From assembly GCA_030427445.1 (NCBI GenBank), contig JAUIBQ010000005.1, positions 1-59,905 of the forward strand: 59,905 nt of DNA. The letters run 5' to 3'. The first letter of the stretch is position 1, and the number at the start of each line of letters is the position of its first letter. The stretch is from a bacterium. Its GTDB lineage: Bacteria; Patescibacteriota; Saccharimonadia; Saccharimonadales; SZUA-47. The translations under genes were made by a program, and so were the position numbers. Shown here piece by piece: positions 17,180-26,910 of the stretch. A model generated the notes under the pieces. The model was not told where the DNA came from. It saw nothing but the letters and a program-made list of their open reading frames with translations, and made no database searches.

Positions 17180-18898
17180 ATGGTTAGAAGAATCACATTT
17201 TTGTCGATTGTAACTACATTTATTCTTACTTTTGTACTCACGACTCTCTCTGTCGTAGTTGTTTCTGCATCTGAAGCCGATGAAAAAACGCTCTTAATCT
17301 ACGAACTTCAAACAGGATCCCCTAGCAGTGCATCCAGTGAATTTATTTCAGTTGTAAATGCCTCTACCAAGCCGCAACGACTTAACGGTCTGTGCGTGCA
17401 TTATTCCGCAGCAACTTCTGAATCATGGGTACAGCGAGCGTGTTTTACTGATGAAGACGAGTACACACAACTATGGATTGTAGCTGGTGGTGTTGCGTAT
17501 CTAACAAGTGACGAATTCATTGCTGAAAACATCGGTTTTCTGCGAGACGCGGCACTGAGTGGTGCGATGGCTGCGAGTAGTGGAGCGGTGAAGCTCACAC
17601 AACATACTCAAGATTTAGACGTGGTCGGTTGGGGAGCGAGCAACTATTTTGAGACTGCTTCATCTAGCGTGCCATCGAATGCACAGTTATTGAGAAGAAT
17701 TGTTAATCAAACGACGCTTCAAGATACTGACGATAATAGTTTTGATTTCGTATTGATGCCGCAAGGAATCGCTGCAAGTAGCGGTGTGTTTGAGGTAGAA
17801 ATTCCAAGAGATGTGTGCGCAAATATTGAAGGTTTACAGACCGAAGTACCTGAGAGTTTTGAAGTAATTGAAGGCAGCTGCCTACAAGATATCTGTACAA
17901 ATATAGTAGGATTTCAAGAGTCAACTGAAGGGTATGAGGTCAATGGTGAAGGTCTATGTGTTGAGGTTGAGCTTGAAGGCTCCACTATCGAGATAACTGA
18001 ACTTTTGCCAAACGTGAGTGGTGCTGATGGTGGAAAAGAATTTATCGAACTACACAACCCAAACGATTTCGTAGTCAATTTAGAGGGCTACTCGCTTGTA
18101 CTCGGAAGCAAGAGTTACGTGTTATCAAGCGTCGTTCTGTCTCCTGGCGACTATATTGCACTCTATGACTCTGATTCTGGGCTGGTCTTGCCTAATACGA
18201 CCGGCGAGGAAGTTGTGCTGTTTGCTCAAAATGGTGATGAAGTGTCAAGATCTTCAACGTATACAAATGCACCAGATGACTACTCATGGATAATGATATC
18301 CGGGCAATGGCAATTTTCTAATCAACCAACTCCCGGAGGCACAAATAAAGTTTCCCTTAGTACTAGCAGTAGCGTAGGAGGCGAAGAAGCTGAAAATGTG
18401 CTAGCTGATTGTCCAGACGGTAAGTTTAGGAATCCACTCACGAATCGATGTAAAAATATCGAAAGTGCATCGAATAGTTTGGTGCCTTGCGATACAGATG
18501 AGTACAGAAACCCAGCTACAAATCGGTGCAACAAGCTTAGCTCATCAACAAGCTCTCTAAAGCCATGTGCAGCAAACCAAGAACGTAACCCCGAGACAAA
18601 TCGCTGTCGAGCAATAAGTTCAAGTGATAATTTAGAGCCTTGCGAAGAGGGTAAGGAGCGTAACCCAGAAACAAATCGCTGTCGCACCGTTGCAACACTC
18701 GCATCAGTAGATGTGGACGGCAGTGGACCAGCACTTACCGCAACAATCGTCGATGTGCCAACTCCAAATACAGGAGTAAATTGGGCGGTCATTTCTTTAG
18801 CGATAATAGGTTCGATTGCATACATTATGTATGAATGGCGAGAAGAGCTTAATAAAACGATGCTGAAAATCAGGTCTGCTGGCGTGTTCAATAAATAA
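17180..18898 (+). CDS. Surface protein with lamin-tail domains and four Cys-rich repeats
   Basis: 572 residues. A signal peptide (about 1-30) is followed by a first LTD-like beta sandwich (about 40-200). A second, clear lamin-tail domain follows (about 270-395, IEITELLPNVSG ... GKEFIELHNPN). Then come four Cys-flanked repeats (about 410-510) of form C-x(3)-[KE]-[FY]/[ER]-RNP-x-TNRC, and a final membrane helix (about 535-555) with a basic tail. It is exported and anchored. LTDs are frequent in ComEC-linked and nuclease proteins and may bind DNA, which fits the upstream HNH nuclease and ComEC. GAAGGTAG lies upstream of the ATG. Confidence 0.75.
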   Translation: MVRRITFLSIVTTFILTFVLTTLSVVVVSASEADEKTLLIYELQTGSPSSASSEFISVVNASTKPQRLNGLCVHYSAATSESWVQRACFTDEDEYTQLWIVAGGVAYLTSDEFIAENIGFLRDAALSGAMAASSGAVKLTQHTQDLDVVGWGASNYFETASSSVPSNAQLLRRIVNQTTLQDTDDNSFDFVLMPQGIAASSGVFEVEIPRDVCANIEGLQTEVPESFEVIEGSCLQDICTNIVGFQESTEGYEVNGEGLCVEVELEGSTIEITELLPNVSGADGGKEFIELHNPNDFVVNLEGYSLVLGSKSYVLSSVVLSPGDYIALYDSDSGLVLPNTTGEEVVLFAQNGDEVSRSSTYTNAPDDYSWIMISGQWQFSNQPTPGGTNKVSLSTSSSVGGEEAENVLADCPDGKFRNPLTNRCKNIESASNSLVPCDTDEYRNPATNRCNKLSSSTSSLKPCAANQERNPETNRCRAISSSDNLEPCEEGKERNPETNRCRTVATLASVDVDGSGPALTATIVDVPTPNTGVNWAVISLAIIGSIAYIMYEWREELNKTMLKIRSAGVFNK

Positions 18899-18911
18899 AT
18901 GCAAAAAAAGC

Positions 18912-18940
18912 TTGTGTTTTGAATAAAACAGCATTATGAT
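18912..18940 (+). promoter_or_regulatory. Promoter of the dockerin-cohesin operon
   Basis: TTGTGT and TATGAT with a 17-base spacer. The expected start is near 18947, leaving a leader under 20 bases before the ATG at 18965. Confidence 0.6.
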
Positions 18941-18964
18941 GCTGGCAGAGAGTCAAGACTTAAC

Positions 18965-21900
18965 ATGAAACTATTTAAGAAACGTAACAAAACGTTTAGT
19001 AAGAAATTTTTTAATACTAAAAAAGCACTCATATTTGTGGGGCTTTTTGCACTTATCGGAGTAGGCTTCATTTTTAATAGTTTAGCAGCAACAAGCTTGA
19101 CGATTGATTCAAGTCTGCCCGTACCGCAAAATGTACGAGCATTTCCAGATGATAAAAATATTATTGTTACTTGGGACAATATGCAGCACCCAAATGTCAA
19201 TACTCGAGTAGTTGGGTACTACATTACGTATAGAGAAAAAGGAACGAGCGAGTGGAAAGTAGCTCAACAGCAGGTAAATCGAGACACAAAATATAACATC
19301 GATTATCAAACTGCCGTGCAGCTGCAACCACTAAAAAATGGCACGCAGTATGAGATTCGTGTTCAAAGTGTCAGTGGTACAGCGCAATCTTATAGAAACG
19401 GCACATATTCTGCTCATCCAAATGATTCAAGTACTTTTTATAGGGGAGATGGACGTGTCTCTAATGTAAGTAACACAATAACTTCAACTCCTAGCAGTGC
19501 TCGTGTCGATGACATGAGAAACCGTTTAACAGGATTTTTTGATGATTTCGAGCGTCCTGCTGGTCCTTTTGATGAGTTGAAATGGAATAATGCTACGACA
19601 GCATGTATCGTTCCAGGGACAGCCGCAGCATTTCTCAATGACCAGTTCCATACCCACAATCAAATCCGCTCATTATGTGATCGCGCAGGCATGGCGTCAC
19701 GTCCTCGTGCAACATTCGATATCTCAAATGCAACTGAGTCAAACCCAGCTATCATACAGTTCGATATAGATGGTGCAAGTCAGCCTCGAGATACATGGTA
19801 TCTAGATTTTATACCTTTGAGCGCTCGACCTCAGACGAACTTACCTATAGATATAACTTCTCATAATGATCTGTTTGATGGTGATTCTGAGGATCCGGGT
19901 AATATGGTACGTATCAATGCGAAGTTAGACGATGTTGATTTTACTTATTACCAGCCAAATCGTTCACCTGGAGGCTTGAGTGATGCTAGTCAGAGTGGAC
20001 TCCCTTCTCCGAGCATGCGAAGCCCACTTCCAGTACCTGATCTCCCGCCTACAGCGATACCAAATGTTAGGAATCATTGGCTGATAGAGGTAACTCCAAC
20101 ACGAATGAGAGTGATAATTAATGGTCAGGTCGTGGCTACGAAAGCGTTGCCAACTGCATTCACTTCTCAGAAGAAATTCACCTTGCATAGTACGATATTT
20201 TCGTACAACACAGGAAAGCAGTATTACCAAGTTACTCCGTTTGTTCAACTCTTCCACTGGGATAATTTTGGATTTAGCGGCCCTGCACCAACTGAAGTTA
20301 TACACAACTATTTAGAAGGTGGTCCGAGTGGTGATACGCCAGTCTTTTCTACGACATACGACACAAATAAATCTATACCTGAAAAATCTAGAACTACAGT
20401 CATCCCAATACCTGACAACATTGGAAATTTGAAGAACGGCAAGGCTCGACTGTACTTCACGATGCAAGATTTATCGAACCTAAGCTACGATCCATATAAC
20501 TGGTCTAGTAGCCAAAATATTGTAGTGAACGGTAAATCATATGCATTCCCTGACCCACGTCTAAACATGAATAATCCTAAGCCATATCCGCCAAGCAACT
20601 TTGACGGTATCGTAGGTGGTTATGTACCCATGTCGACGGCGATTGAGATTAATCAAGCCGACCTTATCAAAGGCGATAATACCGTTCGTTTCAATTTAGG
20701 AAATTCTAGTGTGCTAAACGTGCACTTGGAGTTGCCGTATGACACGTCAAATCCAAATATACCAAACTACACACAGCCTCTAGAGGTGTTCGGTAGCAAG
20801 TACTCCGAAATTGTAAGACCACCACTTACAGTATGTGATAAGTACTGGTTTATTGAGCGTGATCTCGGCTTACCTTATGAAGTAGGGAAAAATAATCTCG
20901 ATGTGACCAAGGGGTGTGCGATGCTTAACGGACACTCGAACACTACTCCTGATCCAGGGGAGGAGCACGACCCAACTCCAACAAATGCTTCACCGACAGG
21001 AACACTAAACACGTCTGTTTCAAGTGCAACTGCTCCAGCTAGCTACACAGTTATTGCGAATGGTAGTGATTCAGACGGCTCGGTATCAAAAATTGAGATT
21101 AGAGAGAATGGTGCATCGGTACGGACATGTAACAACGCTACATCTTGCTCGTTTAACGCGAGCAATAAACAAACTGCAACATATTCTTACAACGCAGTCA
21201 TTACTGATGACGATGGTGCAACCACAACTACTAGCACGAGGACTGTAACCGTCTCAGCTCCGACGCCGCCACCTACGTCAAATAGATTCCAAACACTGCC
21301 GGTAAATGCAAGCTTGCCTAGTGATGCAGAATGCTCATCACGAGTCCGCAGCGTGGCAGAGATTAGACCAGCAAACGCCGTACCGAACAGTACAAGAGGT
21401 GTTGGCGGTAACTACATTAACCAGCGTGTGACTGGAAACTATACCGGTACAACAGATGAAATCATCCAGTGGGCTGCATGTAAATGGGGTATGGATGAGG
21501 ATATCCTACGTGCGCAGATGGTCCAGGAATCATACTGGCATCAATCAGCTATTGGAGACTTCACGAATCAAGGACAAAGCTATTGTTCTCCGATTTATCC
21601 TGTTGGTTCATATTCACCTCAGTATAACGGTGACAACAATCACACAAATGAGTGCCCAGAAAGCTACGGACTATCTCAGGTTCGGTGGACGTATCACAAG
21701 TCAGGATTCTACAGCAGCACAAACGAATCACAGGCTAATCTGACGAATAATGCCATCTATTCAACAGCATACAACGTAGACTATTGGGGTTCCGTTTGGA
21801 GGACTTGCTATAACGGTGATTATGGTTGGTTAAATACAGTTGAAAAGGGCAGAGACTATGCAGCCGGAGATGAGTGGGGGTGTCTTGGTATGTGGTTCTC

Positions 21901-22891
21901 TGGTAGATGGTACACGGATGCCGCTAATAGCTACATTGCTAATGTAAGAAACAATCTTGACAATAGAGTTTGGGAAACAACTGCATTTAGAAATGCACAG
22001 CCAACGAATACAATACCAGGTAATTCAACCCCTCCTTCTGATACCACACCACCATCAGTAGCCATTACGGCTCCTAACAATAATTCATCGGTAGCAGGTA
22101 CAATAACTGTTACAGCAAACGCCTCTGATGATAGTGAAGTCTCTCGTGTGTCATTCTACTTGGATGGTTCAAATACAGCATTTAGTAATGACTCTACTGC
22201 GCCATACAGTGCTCAGTGGAATTCTGCAAATGTTTCCAATGGTCAGCACACTATTCGCGCTGTCGCAACTGACACATCGGGTAATATCGCATCGTCGTCT
22301 AGTATTACGATTAATGTGAACAATGTTAGTCCAGACACGCAAGCACCAGCTGTAGTCATAACGTCGCCAACTAACAACTCGACAGTGTATGGCACGGTGG
22401 TTGTTCAGATAAATGCGACAGATAATGTTGGAGTCAGCAAAGTAGACCTAGTAGTTAACGGCTCTGCGTCAGCTACAGATACCACTTCTCCTTACCGATT
22501 CTCTGTAGATACAACAAAACTAAGTGAAGGCACTCACCAGCTTAGTGCTCGTGCGTACGATGCAGCAGGAAATAATACCTACGCATCGGTCATTACGATT
22601 ACAGTTGATAACTTGCCGGAACCACCACAGCTGTGTGTTGATCAGAATGCAAATAACTACAATCAGCCTTTGCCATGTACCTACGACCCTGAACCTGAGC
22701 AACCAACAGATCCGACACCTACTCCGGGTGATGTAAACGGTGACGATGTCATAGATCGAAACGATTTGAGAATTGCTCGTTACTACTACAGATTAATCGT
22801 AGCTATATTCACAAATGGTGACATGAACGGTGACGGTCGAGTGGACAGAGAAGATCTAAGAATAATACGTTACTACTATAGGAGAATTTAA
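18965..22891 (+). CDS. Large secreted dockerin protein with lysozyme-like, FN3 and Ig-like domains
   Basis: 1308 residues. A basic N-terminus and export helix (about 20-42) is followed by a fibronectin type III domain (about 50-150) and a lectin/laminin-G-like beta region (about 180-450). A PKD/Ig-like domain lies at about 680-765. A lytic-transglycosylase-like domain (about 815-1025) has AQMVQESYWHQSAIGD and YGLSQVR, the Glu and GLxQ signatures of goose-type/SLT folds. Two bacterial Ig-like domains follow (about 1045-1130 and 1140-1225). The C-terminal type I dockerin has two Ca-binding repeats (DVNGDDVIDRND and DMNGDGRVDRED). It probably acts on peptidoglycan and docks to the adjacent cohesin protein. 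Confidence 0.8.
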   Translation: MKLFKKRNKTFSKKFFNTKKALIFVGLFALIGVGFIFNSLAATSLTIDSSLPVPQNVRAFPDDKNIIVTWDNMQHPNVNTRVVGYYITYREKGTSEWKVAQQQVNRDTKYNIDYQTAVQLQPLKNGTQYEIRVQSVSGTAQSYRNGTYSAHPNDSSTFYRGDGRVSNVSNTITSTPSSARVDDMRNRLTGFFDDFERPAGPFDELKWNNATTACIVPGTAAAFLNDQFHTHNQIRSLCDRAGMASRPRATFDISNATESNPAIIQFDIDGASQPRDTWYLDFIPLSARPQTNLPIDITSHNDLFDGDSEDPGNMVRINAKLDDVDFTYYQPNRSPGGLSDASQSGLPSPSMRSPLPVPDLPPTAIPNVRNHWLIEVTPTRMRVIINGQVVATKALPTAFTSQKKFTLHSTIFSYNTGKQYYQVTPFVQLFHWDNFGFSGPAPTEVIHNYLEGGPSGDTPVFSTTYDTNKSIPEKSRTTVIPIPDNIGNLKNGKARLYFTMQDLSNLSYDPYNWSSSQNIVVNGKSYAFPDPRLNMNNPKPYPPSNFDGIVGGYVPMSTAIEINQADLIKGDNTVRFNLGNSSVLNVHLELPYDTSNPNIPNYTQPLEVFGSKYSEIVRPPLTVCDKYWFIERDLGLPYEVGKNNLDVTKGCAMLNGHSNTTPDPGEEHDPTPTNASPTGTLNTSVSSATAPASYTVIANGSDSDGSVSKIEIRENGASVRTCNNATSCSFNASNKQTATYSYNAVITDDDGATTTTSTRTVTVSAPTPPPTSNRFQTLPVNASLPSDAECSSRVRSVAEIRPANAVPNSTRGVGGNYINQRVTGNYTGTTDEIIQWAACKWGMDEDILRAQMVQESYWHQSAIGDFTNQGQSYCSPIYPVGSYSPQYNGDNNHTNECPESYGLSQVRWTYHKSGFYSSTNESQANLTNNAIYSTAYNVDYWGSVWRTCYNGDYGWLNTVEKGRDYAAGDEWGCLGMWFSGRWYTDAANSYIANVRNNLDNRVWETTAFRNAQPTNTIPGNSTPPSDTTPPSVAITAPNNNSSVAGTITVTANASDDSEVSRVSFYLDGSNTAFSNDSTAPYSAQWNSANVSNGQHTIRAVATDTSGNIASSSSITINVNNVSPDTQAPAVVITSPTNNSTVYGTVVVQINATDNVGVSKVDLVVNGSASATDTTSPYRFSVDTTKLSEGTHQLSARAYDAAGNNTYASVITITVDNLPEPPQLCVDQNANNYNQPLPCTYDPEPEQPTDPTPTPGDVNGDDVIDRNDLRIARYYYRLIVAIFTNGDMNGDGRVDREDLRIIRYYYRRI

Positions 22892-22892
22892 G

Positions 22893-24068
22893 GTGGTCAA
22901 TACAATAACTAAGAAGACGTTCCTGTTTGTAACTGCATTATTACTGTCTATCACTATGTTGTTGCCAGCGCAGGTAAGTGCTGCAAATGTACAGATGAAC
23001 CTTTCTAGCTCTGCAAGCACCGTGGTTGAAGGAGATACATTTAATGTTTCTGTCAGATTGGCACTCGGTTCTAGTCAAAGTTTTGATGCACTTGCGACGG
23101 TTTCGTACGACAGCAGCAAAGTCCAGTATCTTTCTGCTGATTACTCACTAAGCAGTGAATATGGTTCTGCAGGCCCTGATGATGGACCAATAAATAATTC
23201 TAGCTACCGCGTCGACGGATGGTTTGAGAAAAAAACAGCAACTGATACGGTAACTATTGCCACGCTTCGGTTTAAAGCTCTGACTTCATCTGGCTCAACT
23301 AACTTTTCACTTTCAGATGCCGATGTGAGTGACGCTGGTTCACCGCCACCTGCTGAGCATTCAGTCAGTACAAGTGGAGTGAGCGTCTCGTTCAAAGAAA
23401 AACCAGTCGTTACGCCTAGCTCTAATCAGCAGCCTGCGTCAGGCAGTAGTGCTCAGCCAGCGACAGGCGTGCCAAGCTCTGAAGAGTCAGAAGCAAATGC
23501 ACAGTACGATGATGACCAGCCAGTTGAAGCGAATGAACTAGCTGACAGTGCCACATATGATATCGCAATCGCAATCTATGATGATTCTGGGTTAACAAAA
23601 GACGGCGTTAGTGTACGGATAAATGATACGGAGTCGCAAACAGATGATGAAGGTGTTGCACGATTCTCTGGATTGAGTGCTGGAGTATACACAGTGTCAG
23701 TTGACGGTACCGACCAGGAGATAGAGGTGTTAGTAGGAGATCCTGAGGTAGAGCAGCTGTACACAATTACTGTTGATGGGTCGGACAGCTTACTGTCACG
23801 TGTCCAAGATTACGCACTACCGATAGCAATCGGGCTTGCCGTGTTAGCAGTTATCGTTTTACTAGCACTGTCTTTGAAAACGTATATCTCAAAGAAAAAG
23901 ATGCTTTCATCAGGCGGTGACCCAGCAGTGCTATCAAGCATGGAGACCAACCAGAGTGCTGAAGATCAAGAAGCTACAGAAGAAGCAAAGAGAATGGAAG
24001 AATTTCTCAAGCCTAATCCGCCATCAGCAGAAACTGTCATCCGACCTGACGAAAACAGGGAAGATTAA
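22893..24068 (+). CDS. Membrane-anchored cohesin-domain protein
   Basis: 391 residues from a GTG with TAGGAG 8 bases upstream. A signal peptide (about 1-30) is followed by a cohesin-type beta sandwich (about 33-170: VVEGDTFNVSVRL, FDALATVSYDSSKV, IATLRFKA). A Pro/Ser/Glu-rich linker comes next, then a prealbumin/SpaA-like domain (about 225-300), a membrane helix (about 305-330) and a charged cytosolic tail. It starts one base after the dockerin gene, so the two are coupled. Inferred job: hold dockerin-bearing enzymes on the cell surface. It has a single cohesin, so it is an anchor rather than a multi-site scaffoldin. Confidence 0.85.
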   Translation: MVNTITKKTFLFVTALLLSITMLLPAQVSAANVQMNLSSSASTVVEGDTFNVSVRLALGSSQSFDALATVSYDSSKVQYLSADYSLSSEYGSAGPDDGPINNSSYRVDGWFEKKTATDTVTIATLRFKALTSSGSTNFSLSDADVSDAGSPPPAEHSVSTSGVSVSFKEKPVVTPSSNQQPASGSSAQPATGVPSSEESEANAQYDDDQPVEANELADSATYDIAIAIYDDSGLTKDGVSVRINDTESQTDDEGVARFSGLSAGVYTVSVDGTDQEIEVLVGDPEVEQLYTITVDGSDSLLSRVQDYALPIAIGLAVLAVIVLLALSLKTYISKKKMLSSGGDPAVLSSMETNQSAEDQEATEEAKRMEEFLKPNPPSAETVIRPDENRED

Positions 24069-24094
24069 TTGTTTTGTATTATCAACTATCGCTG

Positions 24095-24100
24095 TACAAT
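24095..24100 (+). promoter_or_regulatory. -10 box of antiporter gene (leaderless geometry)
   Basis: TACAAT ends 7 bases before the ATG at 24108, and there is no Shine-Dalgarno sequence. Confidence 0.5.
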
Positions 24101-24107
24101 ATAATTC

Positions 24108-25082
24108 ATGATTATTGATATTCTTATCTTGGTTGCAGCGCTCGCTGGAGTGGTAAAAGGTGCTGACTGGTTCTTAAACTCTGCAGAAAAAGTCGGAGTG
24201 AGCATCGGCTTACCGCCGTTTATCTTAGGCGTGATACTCGTTGGGTTTGGCACAAGCTTGCCTGAACTCGCAACATCTATCGCTGCTGTAGCAGATGGCG
24301 TGAATGACGTGTCAATCGCAAATGTGGCAGGTTCAAATATCGCTAATATCTTTTTGATACTCGGTATCGCGACAATTGTAATGGGCACGATTAAGTTTGA
24401 TAAAGATCTGATAGATCTGGACGTGCCATTACTGCTCGGTGTGACAGTGCTATTTGGTTTGTTAGTGATAGACGGTAGTTTAAGTATGTTTGATGGGTTG
24501 GTGCTCCTTACTGTTTTTGCTTTTTACATTATGTATTCTCTTGGGTATCGTGAAGATAAAGAACACCATAAAGGGCTTGTGGCGCTTATCTCTGCACTGA
24601 GTCGTGGGCCTAAGCAAAAGGTAGAAAAGAAACAAAATTTGATCGGTCCATACACGATACTTGTACTAATCTTTTCCGTAATACTGCTCGGGGCTTCTTC
24701 AAAGTTTGCTGTAGATTCACTCTTGAGGATTGTCGAACAGGTGAGCGTCGGTGTCGGAGTGTTGAGCTTCTTTGCGTTAGCGATAGGTACGAGTTTGCCG
24801 GAGTTGACGGTCACCATTAAGTCGCTTAAAGCGGGTAAAGGCGATATCGTCGTTGGAAATATCATCGGTTCTTGTATGTTTAACATGTTACTTATCGGTG
24901 GCGTCGCGAGTGTATTCAAGGTTCAGGTTGTAGACCCAGCGCTCTTGCCGTGGATGATCGGCGGAATGATCATTTCTGTACTGCTTATAAACACAAGTAC
25001 GATTAGTAAACGCATCCACGTCTGGGAGGGCGTAGTATTTGTGCTGCTGTATGTCACATTAGCGACAAAGATTATAGGCTAA
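24108..25082 (+). CDS. Calcium/sodium antiporter, CaCA family (YrbG-like)
   Basis: A 324-residue protein with about ten membrane helices and the two inverted alpha repeats of the family: GFGTSLPELATS with GSNIANIF in the first half, AIGTSLPELTVT with IGSCMFNM in the second. The acidic Glu of each GTSLPE motif is present. It exchanges Na+ or H+ for Ca2+ across the membrane. It is a single gene with its own probable leaderless promoter. Ion specificity is by family only. Confidence 0.92.
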   Translation: MIIDILILVAALAGVVKGADWFLNSAEKVGVSIGLPPFILGVILVGFGTSLPELATSIAAVADGVNDVSIANVAGSNIANIFLILGIATIVMGTIKFDKDLIDLDVPLLLGVTVLFGLLVIDGSLSMFDGLVLLTVFAFYIMYSLGYREDKEHHKGLVALISALSRGPKQKVEKKQNLIGPYTILVLIFSVILLGASSKFAVDSLLRIVEQVSVGVGVLSFFALAIGTSLPELTVTIKSLKAGKGDIVVGNIIGSCMFNMLLIGGVASVFKVQVVDPALLPWMIGGMIISVLLINTSTISKRIHVWEGVVFVLLYVTLATKIIG

Positions 25083-25144
25083 GGAAGAAAAAGTAACTAT
25101 TCTAACTTTTTTTATTTGTGACACGACTACAATTACTATCAAGA

Positions 25145-26866
25145 ATGAATACTCAAATTAATAGAATTTGGTTAACCTGTGGCTTGGTCTTCTCAGCGAT
25201 TATGCTCGTTGTGCTCATTTCTTTTTTCGTAACAAGAAACACAGTTGATCGAGAGCTAAATATTCGAGTGGATGATTACGCGAGCATCACTCAAGATTTA
25301 ATCGACGATGAATTAAAAAGTAGTGAAGATAATCTCTGGGCAGGCGCTGGTTTACTAAATTCTAGTGAAGTACAGCTGACTAACGAGGAATGGTCGGAGT
25401 TCTATGAGCAATCGGGTATACAAGACAGGTTTGCAGGTGTGCGCGGGTTGGGTTATGCGGAGATTGTGAATCGTATAGATCTTTCGGATTTTGAAAACGA
25501 CTATGATGTAGCCGTTTATCCAGAATCAGAAAACAGCGTGACTGCAAATGTGGTCTATCTGTATCCAAATCTTGGAAACAACAGAAATGTCCTCGGGTTT
25601 GACATGTACTCAAACGACATAAGAAGAGAAGCCATGTTTCTCGCAAGAGATACAAATGAAGCTTTCATGACAAAACCTACAGTATTAGTGCAACGCAGTG
25701 ATGCAACAGGTGAACCGGAGCTTGGGTTTATTTTGTATGTACCTCGGTATACAAGGAATGCCGATCGAGAGACGTTAGATGAAAGGCGTGAGAACATTAA
25801 GGGCTATGTGTATTCAGTTTTCACAGCAAAAGATTTCTTGTCTTCAGCACTACTAAGACAAAGTGATGATAGGTTTTCATATCAGGTGATGGTCGATGAT
25901 ATGGTGTTGTACGAAGAAGCTGAGTTTGCAGAAATGCAGACTGGAGATTTTCAGGAGCAGGTCATTAGTTCGACATTAAAAGGCGTAGATTTTGATATTC
26001 GTTATGTCTACAACCCTAGTGAAATCCTGCCTAACTCAATTCGCTCGCAACCAGTATCGGTTTTGTTAATTGGTGTTACCGGCGCTTCGTTAGCAACGTT
26101 TTTAACCTGGCTACTACTCAGCAACAGGAACAAGGAACTATTGCTCGAAAAAGAACGTGATATTAATGATGCAAAAGACAGCCTTTTGTCTATCGCATCT
26201 CACCAGCTTCGTACACCTGCAACAGGTGTAAAGCAGGATTTAGGGATGGTGCTTCAAGGTATGGCCGGCGATGTTAGCGATACACAAAGAAACTTCTTAG
26301 AAAAAGCTTACGAAAGTAATGACCGACAGCTGAAAACCATAAATGATGTACTGTACTTAGCTCGTTTAGAGGCTGGCAGAATTGTACTTTCAAAAACAAA
26401 GATAAAAATGCGCACAATTCTCTATTCTTTGATTGAAGAAATGCATGACAATATTGAAGAAAATAATCATAAATTGGTCGTCAAAGCTCCTAAAAAAGCA
26501 GTGTATGTTTGGGCGGATGAACACATGGTTCGCATGATCTTAGAAAACTTATTGTCAAACGCCATCAAATACACACCAGAGGGTGGGAAGATTAAAGTAG
26601 TTCTGAGGAAGAGTAAAGGTGGCATAAAAGTAAGCGTAGAAGACAGTGGAGTCGGGATTAAAGACGACCAAAAAGACGAGATATTTAAGCAGTTTAGTAG
26701 AGTCGGAAACTCGCTTTCTAAATCTGTATCAGGCAGCGGAGTGGGGCTGTATTTAGTTAAAAATCTAGTTGAAATGCATGAGGGTGAGATAACGGTCGAA
26801 TCAGATGGGGAAAATGGCTCTACCTTTACGGTGTATTTACCGACAAATAAACCAATAAAAACGTAA
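25145..26866 (+). CDS. Sensor histidine kinase with extracytoplasmic CHASE domain
   Basis: An N-terminal helix (about 8-30) and a second helix (about 300-325) flank a CHASE-type sensor domain (about 60-290, with GVRGLGYAEIV). The cytosolic HisKA box is SIASHQLRTPATGVK, and the HATPase domain has N (ENLLSNAIKYTPEG), G1 (VEDSGVGI) and G2 (SGVGLYLVKN) boxes. CHASE domains usually sense small molecules such as cytokinin-like or lipid signals. I prefer the ATG at 25145 over the GTG at 25118, since TACAAT lies just before it. A receiver protein follows 44 bases downstream, probably its partner. Confidence 0.9.
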   Translation: MNTQINRIWLTCGLVFSAIMLVVLISFFVTRNTVDRELNIRVDDYASITQDLIDDELKSSEDNLWAGAGLLNSSEVQLTNEEWSEFYEQSGIQDRFAGVRGLGYAEIVNRIDLSDFENDYDVAVYPESENSVTANVVYLYPNLGNNRNVLGFDMYSNDIRREAMFLARDTNEAFMTKPTVLVQRSDATGEPELGFILYVPRYTRNADRETLDERRENIKGYVYSVFTAKDFLSSALLRQSDDRFSYQVMVDDMVLYEEAEFAEMQTGDFQEQVISSTLKGVDFDIRYVYNPSEILPNSIRSQPVSVLLIGVTGASLATFLTWLLLSNRNKELLLEKERDINDAKDSLLSIASHQLRTPATGVKQDLGMVLQGMAGDVSDTQRNFLEKAYESNDRQLKTINDVLYLARLEAGRIVLSKTKIKMRTILYSLIEEMHDNIEENNHKLVVKAPKKAVYVWADEHMVRMILENLLSNAIKYTPEGGKIKVVLRKSKGGIKVSVEDSGVGIKDDQKDEIFKQFSRVGNSLSKSVSGSGVGLYLVKNLVEMHEGEITVESDGENGSTFTVYLPTNKPIKT

Positions 26867-26910
26867 TATTTCTTACAGGAGTCTGCACACGCAGGAAATA
26901 CAATATAGTC

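Noticed and set aside
18322-18891. Long minus-strand reading frame opposite the lamin-tail gene
   Set aside because: It mirrors the Cys-rich repeats of the plus-strand gene, lacks a ribosome site and promoter, and its composition follows the opposite frame.
19964-20305. 113-codon minus-strand frame opposite the dockerin gene
   Set aside because: It is an antisense frame inside a well-supported domain protein, with no start signal.
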